NCBI GenBank assembly: GCA_011087645.1
Contig: JAALLF010000007.1
Location: 62,001-126,000 of the forward strand
Length of the DNA: 64,000 nt
Origin: Alphaproteobacteria bacterium
GTDB lineage: Bacteria; Pseudomonadota; Alphaproteobacteria; UBA6615
Reading direction: 5' to 3'
Positions 34,495-43,894 of the stretch are shown here, piece by piece. A program made the position numbers and the translations under genes. Numbering within the stretch: position 1 is the stretch's first letter; every line of letters begins with the position of its first letter. The notes below the pieces were generated by a model. The model saw only the letters and a list, made by a program, of their open reading frames with translations. It did no database searches and was not told the origin of the DNA.

Positions 34495-35862
34495 ATGCCC
34501 GCTATCGTTCGTCAAACCCCTGTAATTGGCCTTGCGCTCAGCCTCGTGACCACCCCACCAACCCCCTCAGCCGACCGGCGGCGCTATGGCATGCGCGTGT
34601 TCCGAAACCGCGATTTTCGGTTCTTCTGGGGTGCGCGGGTATTCAGCTTTTTCGCTATCGAAATGATGATCACCACGGTGTTTTGGCAGGTGTTCCGCCT
34701 CACCGGGCGCGAATTCGACTTAGGGCTGGTCGGCCTGGCGCAGTTTGCGCCGTTCCTGATGTTGTTTCTGGTCGCCGGGATCGTGGTCGACCGGGTGCCC
34801 CGCATGTACATCATCCGGGTGACAATCTCGGTGCAGGCAATCTGCGCCATTGGCCTGTTTTGGTTCACCACGGCGGGCAATGAGAACTTTATTCTCATTC
34901 TTTTGATACTTGTGCTGTTCGGCACCTCGCGCGCGTTCCACGGCCCGGCCCAGCAGGCCGTGGTGCCAAACCTGGTCTCCAAAGAAGACTTTCCCAACGC
35001 CATCGCCTGGTCGGCGTCAGGCTTCCAACTTGCGCGCATCCTCGGACCGACCGCCGCCGGTGGTCTCATTGTGCTTGGCGAACGCCTCAATACAGACGAG
35101 ACACTCGCCTACGGCTTCGCTACCGCGGTTTTCATTATCGCCACAATGTTCGCCTGGTACGTTCGCAGCCCGGCGCAAATCGTCAACCGCGACCCGGTGA
35201 ACATCACTAATTTGCTCGCCGGATTGCGCTTCATTCTCTCACGCAAGGTGATCTTGGGCGCCATCTCCCTCGACCTGTTCGCGGTTCTGTTCGGCGGTGC
35301 GTTGGCATTGCTGCCGGTCTATGCGGAAGAAATACTGGATGTCGGTTCGGAAGGGTTCGGGCTGCTGCGCTCGGCCTTCGCCGTCGGCGCGCTGTGCGGC
35401 GGGCTTTATCTCGCGCAGGTGCCGATCCGAAAACACGCCGGCGTTAAACTGCTCACCGCGGTTGGCGTGTTCGGCGCCGGGGTTATCGTCTTCGGATTAT
35501 CCGACATCTTCTGGCTCTCGCTCGCCGCGCTGGTGGTCATGGGCCTGGGCGATTCGGTGAGCGTCTTCGTGCGGCAAAACCTGGTGCAAATCATCACGCC
35601 GGACGACATGCGCGGCCGGGTGAGCGCTGTCTCCTCGGTGTTTACCAACGCATCGAACGAATTGGGCGAGTTCGAATCCGGCGTCACCGCCCACTGGTGG
35701 GGCACGGTCCCCGCCGTTGTCGTTGGCGGCGCGGCGACGGTCGCCGTCGCCATAAGCTTCGCCTGGCTATTTCCCAAACTGCGCCAGGTGGACAGCCTCG
35801 ATGCCGACGATCTGGTGCGCCGCTACCGCGATCCGCCGGCCGACTCTTCGGTCAAAAACTGA
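34495..35862 (+). CDS. Major facilitator superfamily exporter (EntS-like)
   Basis: The 455-residue protein has about twelve hydrophobic helices, starting with FFWGARVFSFFAIEMMITTV, and carries the MFS loop motif in GIVVDRVPRMYIIRV between helices 2 and 3. The GTSRAFHGPAQQAVVPNLV and ITPDDMRGRVSAVSSVFTNA segments are typical of the EntS/MFS_3 branch, which exports siderophores and drugs. The substrate here is unknown. The start is not fixed by a strong ribosome site; an internal ATG at 34588 would remove 31 residues without touching the first helix. It stands alone on the plus strand. Confidence 0.87.
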   Translation: MPAIVRQTPVIGLALSLVTTPPTPSADRRRYGMRVFRNRDFRFFWGARVFSFFAIEMMITTVFWQVFRLTGREFDLGLVGLAQFAPFLMLFLVAGIVVDRVPRMYIIRVTISVQAICAIGLFWFTTAGNENFILILLILVLFGTSRAFHGPAQQAVVPNLVSKEDFPNAIAWSASGFQLARILGPTAAGGLIVLGERLNTDETLAYGFATAVFIIATMFAWYVRSPAQIVNRDPVNITNLLAGLRFILSRKVILGAISLDLFAVLFGGALALLPVYAEEILDVGSEGFGLLRSAFAVGALCGGLYLAQVPIRKHAGVKLLTAVGVFGAGVIVFGLSDIFWLSLAALVVMGLGDSVSVFVRQNLVQIITPDDMRGRVSAVSSVFTNASNELGEFESGVTAHWWGTVPAVVVGGAATVAVAISFAWLFPKLRQVDSLDADDLVRRYRDPPADSSVKN

Positions 35863-35939
35863 CCCTAAATCGTTGTCTCACCGCGTCTGTGGTGCAATGT
35901 TAGCGGCAATTTTCAACTTCAAAAAATGGCAGGGAATCC

Positions 35940-36365
35940 ATGACCGATACAGCTCCGTTCCTCAAACTCACCAACGAAGGCGCCCACAAGATTTTGGCGG
36001 CCGCCGTCGCCAAGGCGCACGAAATCGGCATTCCCGAATGTATCTCGGTGGTCGACCCGGGCGGTCATTTGATCTGCTTCACCAAGATGGACGGCGCGTT
36101 CGTGCAATCGATCGATTCCTCCCTGCGCAAGGCCATGACCTCGGCCTCCTACGGCAACCCGACCGGCCTGATGCCCGAAGGTCCCGATATTCGCCTCGCC
36201 ATCGCCACCGACGGCAAGCGCATCAACCTGCCCGGCGGACTGCCGATCATCGTCGACGGCCATGTGATCGGCGGCATCGGCGTGGGATCGGGCACCGGCG
36301 CGGAAGATCACGTGGTCGCCAAAGCCGGCCTCGAAGCCCTCGACGACACCCAGAAGTTCGAATAA
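35940..36365 (+). CDS. GlcG/HbpS family heme-binding-like protein
   Basis: The 141-residue protein matches the GlcG/HbpS family: KILAAAVAKAHEIGIPECIS at the start, VVDPGGHLICFTKMDGAFVQ, and near the end PIIVDGHVIGGIGVGSGTGA followed by EDHVVAKAGLEAL. Some members bind heme or cobalamin, others sit in glycolate or diol operons with unknown function. There is no signal peptide, so it is probably cytoplasmic. It is followed 25 bases later by a 3-hydroxyisobutyrate dehydrogenase-like gene and likely forms an operon with it. Confidence 0.88.
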   Translation: MTDTAPFLKLTNEGAHKILAAAVAKAHEIGIPECISVVDPGGHLICFTKMDGAFVQSIDSSLRKAMTSASYGNPTGLMPEGPDIRLAIATDGKRINLPGGLPIIVDGHVIGGIGVGSGTGAEDHVVAKAGLEALDDTQKFE

Positions 36366-36390
36366 CGCGGCCACGCCACGGGGAAAGCAA

Positions 36391-37293
36391 ATGAGTACAA
36401 TTGTTGGGGTGGTCGGTCTCGGCGCCATGGGGTCGGCGATCGCCATTCGCCTGTGCCAGGCCGGGTTCGACGTCATCGGCATCGACCTGTTCGAGCACAA
36501 TATGGCCGAGCTGGAAGAACATGGCGGACGGCGGGCGGCGACACCGCGCGCCATGGCCGAGGAAGCCGATTTTATCCTGACCTCGCTGCCGTCGGCCGAG
36601 GCGTTCCACGAGGTCACCACCGGGCAGACCGGCATCGCCGCGGCGGGGCGGCCGGGTATCACGGTGATCGACACCTGCACCTTGGCGGTCGACGATAAGG
36701 CGGAAGGCGCGCGCCGCCTCGACGATAGCGGCATTACGTTGCTCGATTGCACGGTCAGCGGCAGCCGCGCCACCTGCCTGGCCGGCGATCTGGCAACGTT
36801 CGCCAGCGGCGACAAAGCCGCCTACGAACGGGCGTCAGATGTGTTCGCCGCGTTCGCCAATCCGCTCCACTGGATGGGTGAGTTCGGCAATGCCAGCCGC
36901 ATCAAATATGTGCTGAACTATCTGGTGTGCATCAACAACGCGGCCTCGGCCGAAGCGTTGGCCTACGCCACCAAAATGGGGCTCGACCCGCATCAGGTCT
37001 ACGACCTGGTCAATACCAGCGTCGCGCGCTCGCGCATCTGGGAGTTGCGCGCCAAGATGATGGTCGATGGCGACTACACCACGTCGCGCGGCACCTACAA
37101 TATCTCGCGCAAAGACGCCAAGATCATCGGCGCCATCGCGCAGGAAATAGAATCGCCGGCGCCGGTATTCAACGCCGCGCTGCAGCAGCACTTCGCCGCC
37201 ATGGCGCAGGGCTATTCCGGCATGGACACCGCGTCGCTCTACGAAATCTACAAACGCGCGGCGGGCATCGACGACATCGTCGAACCGGAATAG
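36391..37293 (+). CDS. NAD(P)-dependent beta-hydroxyacid dehydrogenase (3-hydroxyisobutyrate dehydrogenase family)
   Basis: The 300-residue protein has the dinucleotide motif VGLGAMGSAIAIRLCQAGFD, the substrate-binding segment LDCTVSGSRATCLAGDLATF (a variant of the DAPVSGG motif), and IKYVLNYLVCINNAASAEAL with the catalytic lysine. Enzymes of this family oxidise 3-hydroxyisobutyrate, tartronate semialdehyde or similar beta-hydroxyacids. GGGGAAAGCAA precedes ATG 36391. It follows the GlcG/HbpS gene closely; GlcG-type proteins are often found with glycolate or tartronate metabolism, which gives a weak hint at substrate. Confidence 0.88.
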   Translation: MSTIVGVVGLGAMGSAIAIRLCQAGFDVIGIDLFEHNMAELEEHGGRRAATPRAMAEEADFILTSLPSAEAFHEVTTGQTGIAAAGRPGITVIDTCTLAVDDKAEGARRLDDSGITLLDCTVSGSRATCLAGDLATFASGDKAAYERASDVFAAFANPLHWMGEFGNASRIKYVLNYLVCINNAASAEALAYATKMGLDPHQVYDLVNTSVARSRIWELRAKMMVDGDYTTSRGTYNISRKDAKIIGAIAQEIESPAPVFNAALQQHFAAMAQGYSGMDTASLYEIYKRAAGIDDIVEPE

Positions 37294-37479
37294 TAACCCT
37301 CTCCCAACGGGAGAGGGTGGCGAGCGTCAGCGAGCCGGGTGAGGGGAAAACAAGTCCTCATGGCTCGCTTGTCGAAGTATGAGGCCGGCACCACCTCGAT
37401 CTTCCGACAAGCTCAGGATGAGGTTTGAGGAATAATTAATCTCCCCTCACCCTAACCCTCTCCCAGTGGGAGAGGGAGG
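37294..37479. repeat. Composite repeat: family B, family A, family B
   Basis: A family B arm (CCCTCTCCCAACGGGAGAGGG and GGTGAGGGG) at 37294-37348 and its inverted partner (CCCCTCACCCTAACCCTCTC, ending GGGAGAGGGAGG) at 37441-37479 flank a family A copy at 37355-37424 (CTCATGGCTCGCTTGTCGAA and CGACAAGCTCAGGATGAGG). The A copy thus appears inserted in the B element. The whole fills the gap between two convergent genes. Confidence 0.82.
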
Positions 37480-39177
37480 TCAGACGTCGACCAGCACGTT
37501 GAGGATAGCCGTTCGGCCCGCCGATACGGCTTCCAGCGCATCATTAATCGCGCCCGGTAGGTCGGCCATCGCCTCGACCCGCCGGCCAAAACCACCGAAA
37601 GGTTGCACCAGCGCGGCATAGTCGAGATCGGTCACTGGGTGGCCGGGATAAATATCGTTTTTCGCCCCGACCCCATCGGGATAGTAGTCCCGGTGGTTGC
37701 CGCGCATGGCGGCGTAACCGCTATTATTGAACACCACGATGAGGATTGGCAGGTTCTCATGCTGGGACAACGCCAGGCTCTGCACAACCGGATTGTACAT
37801 GAAAGTGCCATCACCCATGGTCGAGATGACGGTTCGCGCGGGCGCGGCGAGCTTGGCGCCGAGCGCCATGCCCAGGCCCTGACCGAGACCGCCATGGGCG
37901 CGGAAATAACTCTGTGGTCCGCCGGACCGCAGATGGTGGAGCACCGCCCCGCGATGGGTGATGGTTTCGTCCATGAATATGGTGTCGGCGGGGGCCGCAT
38001 CGCTCAGCGCCGCACAGAGGGCAATCGGCGAGATTGTGTCTTTGGCCGCATCCTCTGCCTCCTTTGCGCGAAGCGAGGCGACGCGCTCCTCATGGGCCGC
38101 GGCCCAATGGCTTTGGCGCTCGGCGACCGCGCCCTCGTTGATACCGGCCGCGCGCACCGCCTCGACAAGCAGTTGCAATGTCGACGCCGTGTCGCCTTCG
38201 AGGAATATTTCCGCCAGGTTTGGCTGATAGACCATGGCCGGACGGAACGGCGTCTCGTCGATGGCGACCAGTCGGGCCTTTTTCGGGCCGGCGCTGGGCG
38301 GATACCAGGGCGCGGCGCAGCACAGCGTCAGCACCAAGTCGGCGTCATCGATCAAGGCCGGGCGGTGGAAGCCTTGATGGAGCGGATGGTCCTTCGGAAA
38401 ATTGGCGAACATCGACCAAAGGCCTTCGACCACCGGAATCGCCAACAGCTCGGCTAACTCAACTAACGCGGCGTGCGCCGCCGGGTCGCGGCCGGCCATT
38501 TCAGCGACGATTGCCGGCTGTTTGCTGGCCACCAGCAGCTTGGCGACGGCTTCTATATCGGCCGCCGCGGCGGTTGTTTTCGGCGCCGGCGGCGCGTCGC
38601 GGAACTCCGACGGCGGCTCCCAGTCCTCCCCCATGGTCTCGATCGGCACGCTCATATAGACCGGACCGGCGGGGTTGCGTTGGGCCATCTCGCCGGCGCT
38701 CATCACCTGCTGATACATGGTCGAGACGCTGCCAGCCTGGTTCGCCCATTTGACGATGGGTTCAACCAGACGGTGCGGCCCGCCGACAACGCTCAACAGC
38801 GACTGCCACTGGGCGCCGGGATTAAATTCGGGATCGTCGCCGAAGCTGAGCGATTCGCCGGAAACCACCAGCATGGGAACGCCCTGACGCAGGGCGCCGT
38901 CGATCCCCATCGAGCCCTGCAGCAGACCCACGCCGGTGTGCAGCATCACCGCCTGCATGCGCCCGGTGATCATGGTGTAGCCGGTGGCGAGATTGACCGC
39001 GAGAGTTTCATGGGCGCAGCTAAAATAGGTCGGTCCCGGCGTATTGGTCAGTTTCTGGCTGCCCAAGGCCTCCCAGACCGCGCCCCATTCCGACCCCGGA
39101 GAGGCCATAATATAATCGATACCCAGACTGCGAAACGCCTGGAGAATGGCTTCACCGCCATCGGATTGGTTTTTCAT
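37480..39177 (-). CDS. TPP-dependent enzyme, acetolactate synthase-like
   Basis: The 565-residue protein has the three-domain TPP fold. The first domain starts with ILQAFRSLGIDYIMASPGSE, where a serine-glycine-serine-glutamate replaces the more common PGG, and carries the CAHETLAVNLATGY segment with the catalytic glutamate. The C-terminal domain has TMGDGTFMYNPVVQ and VVFNNSGYAAMRGN, the GDG...NN Mg-TPP motif. The reaction is decarboxylation or ligation of a 2-keto acid; the substrate is unknown. I chose ATG 39177 over the upstream 39210 because the protein start fits the family. It diverges from the CoA transferase gene at 39315. Confidence 0.88.
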   Translation of the reverse strand: MKNQSDGGEAILQAFRSLGIDYIMASPGSEWGAVWEALGSQKLTNTPGPTYFSCAHETLAVNLATGYTMITGRMQAVMLHTGVGLLQGSMGIDGALRQGVPMLVVSGESLSFGDDPEFNPGAQWQSLLSVVGGPHRLVEPIVKWANQAGSVSTMYQQVMSAGEMAQRNPAGPVYMSVPIETMGEDWEPPSEFRDAPPAPKTTAAAADIEAVAKLLVASKQPAIVAEMAGRDPAAHAALVELAELLAIPVVEGLWSMFANFPKDHPLHQGFHRPALIDDADLVLTLCCAAPWYPPSAGPKKARLVAIDETPFRPAMVYQPNLAEIFLEGDTASTLQLLVEAVRAAGINEGAVAERQSHWAAAHEERVASLRAKEAEDAAKDTISPIALCAALSDAAPADTIFMDETITHRGAVLHHLRSGGPQSYFRAHGGLGQGLGMALGAKLAAPARTVISTMGDGTFMYNPVVQSLALSQHENLPILIVVFNNSGYAAMRGNHRDYYPDGVGAKNDIYPGHPVTDLDYAALVQPFGGFGRRVEAMADLPGAINDALEAVSAGRTAILNVLVDV

Positions 39178-39314
39178 CTCTCGGTTTCCCTCATGCACCT
39201 GTTCAACCATACTCTTTACGGCGGAAACGCCATACCGGAACCGCTAAAAAATCGATCGCGTCCTATCCGCAAACTTTGCTGCGCGGCCACAAATTCCCTG
39301 GTATTGAGATAGCC

Positions 39315-40520
39315 ATGTCTACGCCCGAACAGGCCCTGCAAGGGCTCAAAGTCGTCGAATGCGCCACGGTCATTGCCGCGCCCCTGTGCGGCCGGCTACT
39401 GGCCGACTTCGGCGCCGAAGTCATCCATGTGGAACATCCGGAAAAAGGCGACGATTTGCGCCATTTCGGGTTCACCAAAGACGGCGTCAATCCGTGGTGG
39501 AAATACTACGCCCGCAACAAAAAGATGGTGACGTTGAATATCTCCAAGCCGCAAGGCCGCGAGATCTTGTTCCGCCTGCTCGAAGACGCCGACATCTTTG
39601 TCGAAAATTTCCGTCCCGGCCGTCTCGAGGATTGGGGCATCCATTACGAAGACTTAGCCGCAATCAATCCGCGCCTGATCATGATCCGGGTCAGCGGCTT
39701 CGGCCAGTCTGGCCCCTATAGCAGCCAGCCCGGGTTCGGCACATTAATCGAGGCGATGAGCGGCTTTGCGCATTTGACCGGCGAAGCCGACGGGCCGCCG
39801 ACCCTGCCGCAATTCGCCCTGGGCGACAGTTTTGCCGGCTGTTACGCCACCATGGCCGCCATGTTCGCCATCTACCACCGCGACGTGATCGGCACCGGCA
39901 AGGGCCAGATGATCGATGTCAGCCTGTGGGAGAGCCTGTTTTCCATGCTCGGCCCCAATGTGCTGGTCAACGAGATGACCGGCCAACCGCCGATGCGCAT
40001 CGGCAATCGCGCGCCGACCTCGGCGCCGCGCAATATCTATCAAACGAGCGACCAGCGCTGGGTGGCCCTGGCCGGCTCGACCCCGGCGACGGCGCTGCGC
40101 CTGTTCCACGCCATCGGCATGCCCGAACTCGTTGAGGACCCGCGCTTCGCCACTAATCCGGCCCGGCTGCGGAACGTCGACGCCCTCGACGCTATCTTGG
40201 GCGAGTGGATCGGCGGTCATACGCTGGAAGAGGTCACAACCCTATTGCGCGAAACGTCCGTGCCCGTTGGACCGGTCCTCGATGTGGCCGACATCATGGC
40301 CAACCCACACGCCCAAGCCCGCGATATGGTGGTCGAAGGGCCCGACGGCGACGGTCCGCCGCTGAAGATGGAAGGCGTGTTTCCCAAAATGACCGGCACG
40401 CCCGGCGCGGTGAACCATGCCGGGCGGTATATGGGCGCCGATAACGCGGAAATCTTCGCGCAACGCCTCGGCCTGTCCGACGAAGAGATTACAGCCCTTA
40501 AAAACGACGGCGTTATTTGA
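39315..40520 (+). CDS. CaiB/BaiF family (class III) CoA transferase
   Basis: The 401-residue protein begins LKVVECATVIAAPLCGRLLA, followed by GAEVIHVEHPEKGDDLRHFG, RNKKMVTLNISKPQGREILF and LVENFRPGRLEDWGI-like text (VENFRPGRLEDWGIHYEDLA), all typical of class III CoA transferases. The catalytic aspartate lies in QFALGDSFAGCYATMAAM. These enzymes move CoA between carboxylic acids through an aspartyl anhydride. Start at ATG 39315 rather than 39276 because the extra residues do not fit the family. The CitE-like lyase gene downstream could cleave the CoA ester formed. A family A repeat separates them. Confidence 0.9.
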   Translation: MSTPEQALQGLKVVECATVIAAPLCGRLLADFGAEVIHVEHPEKGDDLRHFGFTKDGVNPWWKYYARNKKMVTLNISKPQGREILFRLLEDADIFVENFRPGRLEDWGIHYEDLAAINPRLIMIRVSGFGQSGPYSSQPGFGTLIEAMSGFAHLTGEADGPPTLPQFALGDSFAGCYATMAAMFAIYHRDVIGTGKGQMIDVSLWESLFSMLGPNVLVNEMTGQPPMRIGNRAPTSAPRNIYQTSDQRWVALAGSTPATALRLFHAIGMPELVEDPRFATNPARLRNVDALDAILGEWIGGHTLEEVTTLLRETSVPVGPVLDVADIMANPHAQARDMVVEGPDGDGPPLKMEGVFPKMTGTPGAVNHAGRYMGADNAEIFAQRLGLSDEEITALKNDGVI

Positions 40521-40563
40521 CGATGCAACAGAAAACCAGGCAAACAGCGGCGCGTAGATGCCG

Positions 40564-40636
40564 CAACACCTCATCCTGAGCCTGTCGAAGGATCGAGGTG
40601 TCGCCCGCCTCATACTTCGACAAGCTCAGCATGAGG
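40564..40636. repeat. Family A palindromic repeat
   Basis: CACCTCATCCTGAGCCTGTC and, inverted, GACAAGCTCAGCATGAGG form a long hairpin, nearly the same as the copy at 7709-7780. It lies between the CoA transferase and CitE-like genes, which share direction, so it could reduce or regulate expression of the lyase. Confidence 0.88.
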
Positions 40637-40665
40637 CTAACGTTGTGCCCCGGTAGGAGAGAGAC

Positions 40666-41517
40666 ATGAACTACCCATTGATTACCCTCTACGTGCCCGG
40701 CACGAGGCCAGAGCTGATCGAGAAGGCCGGGCGTTGTTCGCCCGACGCGGTCATCATCGATCTCGAGGACACGGTGCCGACCGACCGCAAGAACCAAGTG
40801 CGTCAGGATATCGCCGATATTCTGCCCAGCGTCGCGCTACCGGCGCTGATTCGGGTCAACAACGAGCCAGATTTCCTCGAAGCCGATTTGAAGGCGATGA
40901 CCAACGCCCATGTCTATGCGCTGTTTCTACCCAAGGCCGAAAGCCCAGAGCAAATCCAGCAAGTCGACGCCATCATGGCTGCGGCCGAGCGCGAGGCCGG
41001 CCTCGAAACCAACACGGTCAAGCTGATCCCGATGATGGAAACCGCCCTGGGCGTGGTGCGTTGCTTTGAGCTGGCGACAGCGGCAGCGCGGGTCGAGAGC
41101 GTCTCCTTTGGCAGCGCCGAGGACGGCGATCTGCAGGGTGATCTGCAATGCGCCTGGTCACTCGAGGGCACAGAATTGCTCTATGCCCGCTCGAAGGTAC
41201 TGCTCGACGCCCGCGCCGCGCGCCTGCCCTATGTGCTGGACGGCGCCTATAGCGACATCAAGAACGACGACGCGCTGCGCACCGATTGCCAGCTCTCCAA
41301 GCGGCTGGGCTATGACGGCCGCACCCTGGTCCATCCCCAACAGGTGCCGGTCGCCCGCGAAACTTATGCTGCCAGCGCCGACGAGCTCGACTATTATCAG
41401 CGGCTGATTGGCGCGTTCGAAGCCGCCGAAGCCGACGGGTCGGCGGCGATTTCGCTGGACGGAAAACTGGTCGACTATGCCATGTATAAGAAGGCGAAAA
41501 CCTTCGTCGGCGTGTAG
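40666..41517 (+). CDS. CitE-like CoA ester lyase (HpcH/HpaI aldolase family)
   Basis: The 283-residue protein starts with TLYVPGTRPELIEKAGR and has the family's VIIDLEDTVPTDRKNQVRQD, LPALIRVNNEPDFLEADLKA, VKLIPMMETALGVV with the metal-binding glutamate, and SFGSAEDGDLQGDL with the second acidic ligand. The LVHPQQVPVARETY segment near the end is typical of citrate lyase beta / malyl-CoA lyase relatives. It would cleave a 3-hydroxyacyl-CoA (such as malyl- or citramalyl-CoA) to acetyl-CoA and a 2-oxo acid. GGAGAGAGAC precedes ATG 40666. The CoA transferase upstream could supply its CoA ester. Confidence 0.9.
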   Translation: MNYPLITLYVPGTRPELIEKAGRCSPDAVIIDLEDTVPTDRKNQVRQDIADILPSVALPALIRVNNEPDFLEADLKAMTNAHVYALFLPKAESPEQIQQVDAIMAAAEREAGLETNTVKLIPMMETALGVVRCFELATAAARVESVSFGSAEDGDLQGDLQCAWSLEGTELLYARSKVLLDARAARLPYVLDGAYSDIKNDDALRTDCQLSKRLGYDGRTLVHPQQVPVARETYAASADELDYYQRLIGAFEAAEADGSAAISLDGKLVDYAMYKKAKTFVGV

Positions 41518-41556
41518 CTCGGCACGGCCACATTTTTATTCGGAGAAATTATTTCC

Positions 41557-42795
41557 ATGTCCACTTCCGAGACCATCGACGGTTCAGGCTATCCCCTCGC
41601 CTTCAAGGTACGCCAAGGCGGCGTCCGCTCACCGCTGCTGACCTCGGATTTCGGCCGCGACGTCTTCATCGCCGAAGCGCGCACCCTCTCGGGCTACCAA
41701 AAAGAGGCGGTGGTTTCCGAAGGTAGCCGTGGCAGCGCTTGGCGCATGACAACCGACGAAGGCAAACACATCAAAGGCACCGACCTCGCGCCCTTCCCGC
41801 TGGGTTTTTACAATGCCGGCCTGCATGCCGATCTATTGCGGCGCATCCTGGTCATCGCCCGGGCGCGCAGCATGGCGGCGCCGCAAGTCGAGATCAAACT
41901 CCAGAATTTCTACTTTCTCGACGGCTCTTTTGTGCGCGGCGACGGGATCGGCGGCGCCGAACCAGCCAAAATCGAAGTCAAGATCCAGGCCCAAGCGCCG
42001 TCCGACCAGATCGCCGCCCTGGTCTATGACGCGGTACGCGCTTCGCCGGCCTTGGCGACTATGCGCTCGGCAGTCACCAACACATTCGCGATTTATGTCA
42101 ACGGCCGCCGCCGCAAGGCGACCACGTTAAAGAATTCGACCGGGCCAGATGCAGCCGATCCGTTCCTCACCTACAGCGAGCCGCCCGCGCCGCTCGACGG
42201 CGCCAACGATCTGTCCGATCTGATCCGCAAGACCGGCAAGGTGCAAACCGGCGATATCGTCGATGTGAGCGACGGCACGATCCGGCGCGTCGTGCGTACG
42301 GTGAGCGGCGCCAGCCGGTTGCTCGATCCCGCCGGCATCACCGATACCAATACCTGGCTGGAGATGCCGGGGCTGAGCCATTTCGCGTTCAAGTCCGACG
42401 ACCGGATGGTCGAAAACGCGAACGAAGAAGTGGGACCGAGCGGGCTGGCGCTGATCGCCGCCGGTATCGTGTTCTGCTACATGACCCAGCTGTCGCGCTA
42501 CATCATCCATCAGAAATTCGACATCCATGGCGTGCGAATCGTGCAACGCACCCCCTTCGCCATGGAGGGCGACCCGGGTGACGGCAGTTGGACCGGCAAT
42601 ATCGAACCGGTCGACACTCATCTGTTCCTCAACGGCGGCGAGGACGACGAGGCCCACGAGCGCCTGATGACCATCGCCGCCAATACCTGCTACCTGCACG
42701 CCACCCTGGCCGCGCGGCTCGACCCCATCGTCTCGATCGAGCATAACGGCAAGCCGATCACCCGGCCGGTCGATTATGCCGCCACCGGCGACTAG
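41557..42795 (+). CDS. Tandem OsmC-fold protein; only the second domain keeps the redox cysteines
   Basis: The 412-residue protein appears to hold two OsmC/Ohr-type folds. The first covers about residues 70-190 (NAGLHADLLRRILVIARARS, VEIKLQNFYFLDGSFVRGDG, IAALVYDAVRASPALATMRS) and lacks cysteines at the active-site places. The second covers about residues 285-400 and has VFCYMTQLSRYIIHQKFDIH, where the peroxidatic cysteine sits at the start of the helix, and NTCYLHATLAARLDP, the place of the second cysteine. OsmC and Ohr proteins reduce organic hydroperoxides. The N-terminal half would be a structural partner domain. OsmC-type proteins are usually 140-180 residues, so this is a fusion. Confidence 0.75.
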   Translation: MSTSETIDGSGYPLAFKVRQGGVRSPLLTSDFGRDVFIAEARTLSGYQKEAVVSEGSRGSAWRMTTDEGKHIKGTDLAPFPLGFYNAGLHADLLRRILVIARARSMAAPQVEIKLQNFYFLDGSFVRGDGIGGAEPAKIEVKIQAQAPSDQIAALVYDAVRASPALATMRSAVTNTFAIYVNGRRRKATTLKNSTGPDAADPFLTYSEPPAPLDGANDLSDLIRKTGKVQTGDIVDVSDGTIRRVVRTVSGASRLLDPAGITDTNTWLEMPGLSHFAFKSDDRMVENANEEVGPSGLALIAAGIVFCYMTQLSRYIIHQKFDIHGVRIVQRTPFAMEGDPGDGSWTGNIEPVDTHLFLNGGEDDEAHERLMTIAANTCYLHATLAARLDPIVSIEHNGKPITRPVDYAATGD

Positions 42796-43057
42796 GAACG
42801 GTCGACTTTCGGCACTTTGGAAACCGTCGACTAATTGCCACCGTCGAGCGGCCGGCGGCACCGCTTATGGTCCTTTCTTTGGCAGCGGATATGCGGCACT
42901 CTCACATTTGTATTCGGTTCGCGATTTCCAAAAGGCCTGAACATTGTCTTCGCGAGCGCTAGGGTTTTGAAACCATTAGCCAATTCAAGCGGGGCAGGTT
43001 TGAAATCGGATACGTCTTAAGCACGCAGATCTAACACACAACTATGGGGATAGAATT

Positions 43058-43720
43058 ATGTTGAAGGGGCTAAGTATCTTTTTAGCGGTCATGCTGATTA
43101 CCGCGGGTTTGTCATCGCATTCCGCACAAGCTGCGCCGACACGTGTTAACTCTTGCCAAACAATATCGTCTACCGGTTCCTACATACTCACCAGAAACAT
43201 CAACGGCTCCGCCGCCGCGGGGGACTGTATTATCATCGACGCAGCTTTCGTAACTCTCAATCTTAACGGCTTCACGATCGGTGGCCCCGGCTTTATCGGC
43301 AACGTCCCAAACGGCAGCGGTGTCGCAATAAACGCGCAAGGTGTCACCGTCCGCAACGGCACGGTCACCGGTTGGGATAATGGTATCGGATCCGGCTTCT
43401 CTAATGGCATTTCGGTCGAGAACATACGGGCGATCGATAACGATTTTAACGGAATCATCGTTGGTCTTGGCGGGCTCGTCAAAGACAGTATTTCGTCGGG
43501 CAACGGCGCGAGTGGAATTCTGTTCAAGGAGGGAAGCGTGATTATCAACAATGTAACAAAAGACAATGGTGATCCCGCCTTGGGTCAAGCCGTGTATGGA
43601 ATTTCCGGGGATTGCCCGTCCACCGTTATTGGCAATACAGCGATTGGAAATCTCACGAACAATCTGAATCTAATCGTAAACATTCTCCTCTGCACGGATG
43701 TGAACAACACAGCGCCCTAG
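43058..43720 (+). CDS. Secreted right-handed beta-helix protein
   Basis: The 220-residue protein has a signal peptide (FLAVMLITAGLSSHSAQAAP) and then repeated short strand-turn units: GDCIIIDAAFVTLNLNGFTI, GVTVRNGTVTGWDNGIGSG, ISVENIRAIDNDFNGIIVG and VIINNVTKDNGDPALG. This Asn/Gly/Ile-rich periodicity is typical of parallel beta helices (NosD/pectate-lyase-like). The active residues of a carbohydrate enzyme are not obvious. The coding sequence is AT-richer than its neighbours and the gene stands alone, with a 262-base upstream gap and a hairpin downstream, so it may be acquired. Location is extracellular or periplasmic. Confidence 0.75.
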   Translation: MLKGLSIFLAVMLITAGLSSHSAQAAPTRVNSCQTISSTGSYILTRNINGSAAAGDCIIIDAAFVTLNLNGFTIGGPGFIGNVPNGSGVAINAQGVTVRNGTVTGWDNGIGSGFSNGISVENIRAIDNDFNGIIVGLGGLVKDSISSGNGASGILFKEGSVIINNVTKDNGDPALGQAVYGISGDCPSTVIGNTAIGNLTNNLNLIVNILLCTDVNNTAP

Positions 43721-43751
43721 GGCGATATCGACACAGCCAAAACGGTTAAAA

Positions 43752-43773
43752 ACGGCGGCCCTCGGGTCGCCGT
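43752..43773 (+). terminator. Hairpin terminator after the beta-helix gene
   Basis: ACGGCGGCC and GGTCGCCGT pair over nine positions (one G-T) with a CTCG loop. The following sequence is only weakly T-rich, so the efficiency is uncertain. Confidence 0.5.
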
Positions 43774-43894
43774 TCTCGTGTCAGCAAGACATGAGCCCAG
43801 CACCAAAGCTTGCAGGCCAGCGGCGGAATCGATAACACCTGCCTATCCGCCGCCGCCCAGGCGGCTCCCAATTCGTTTATGGAGGGCAATTCCC

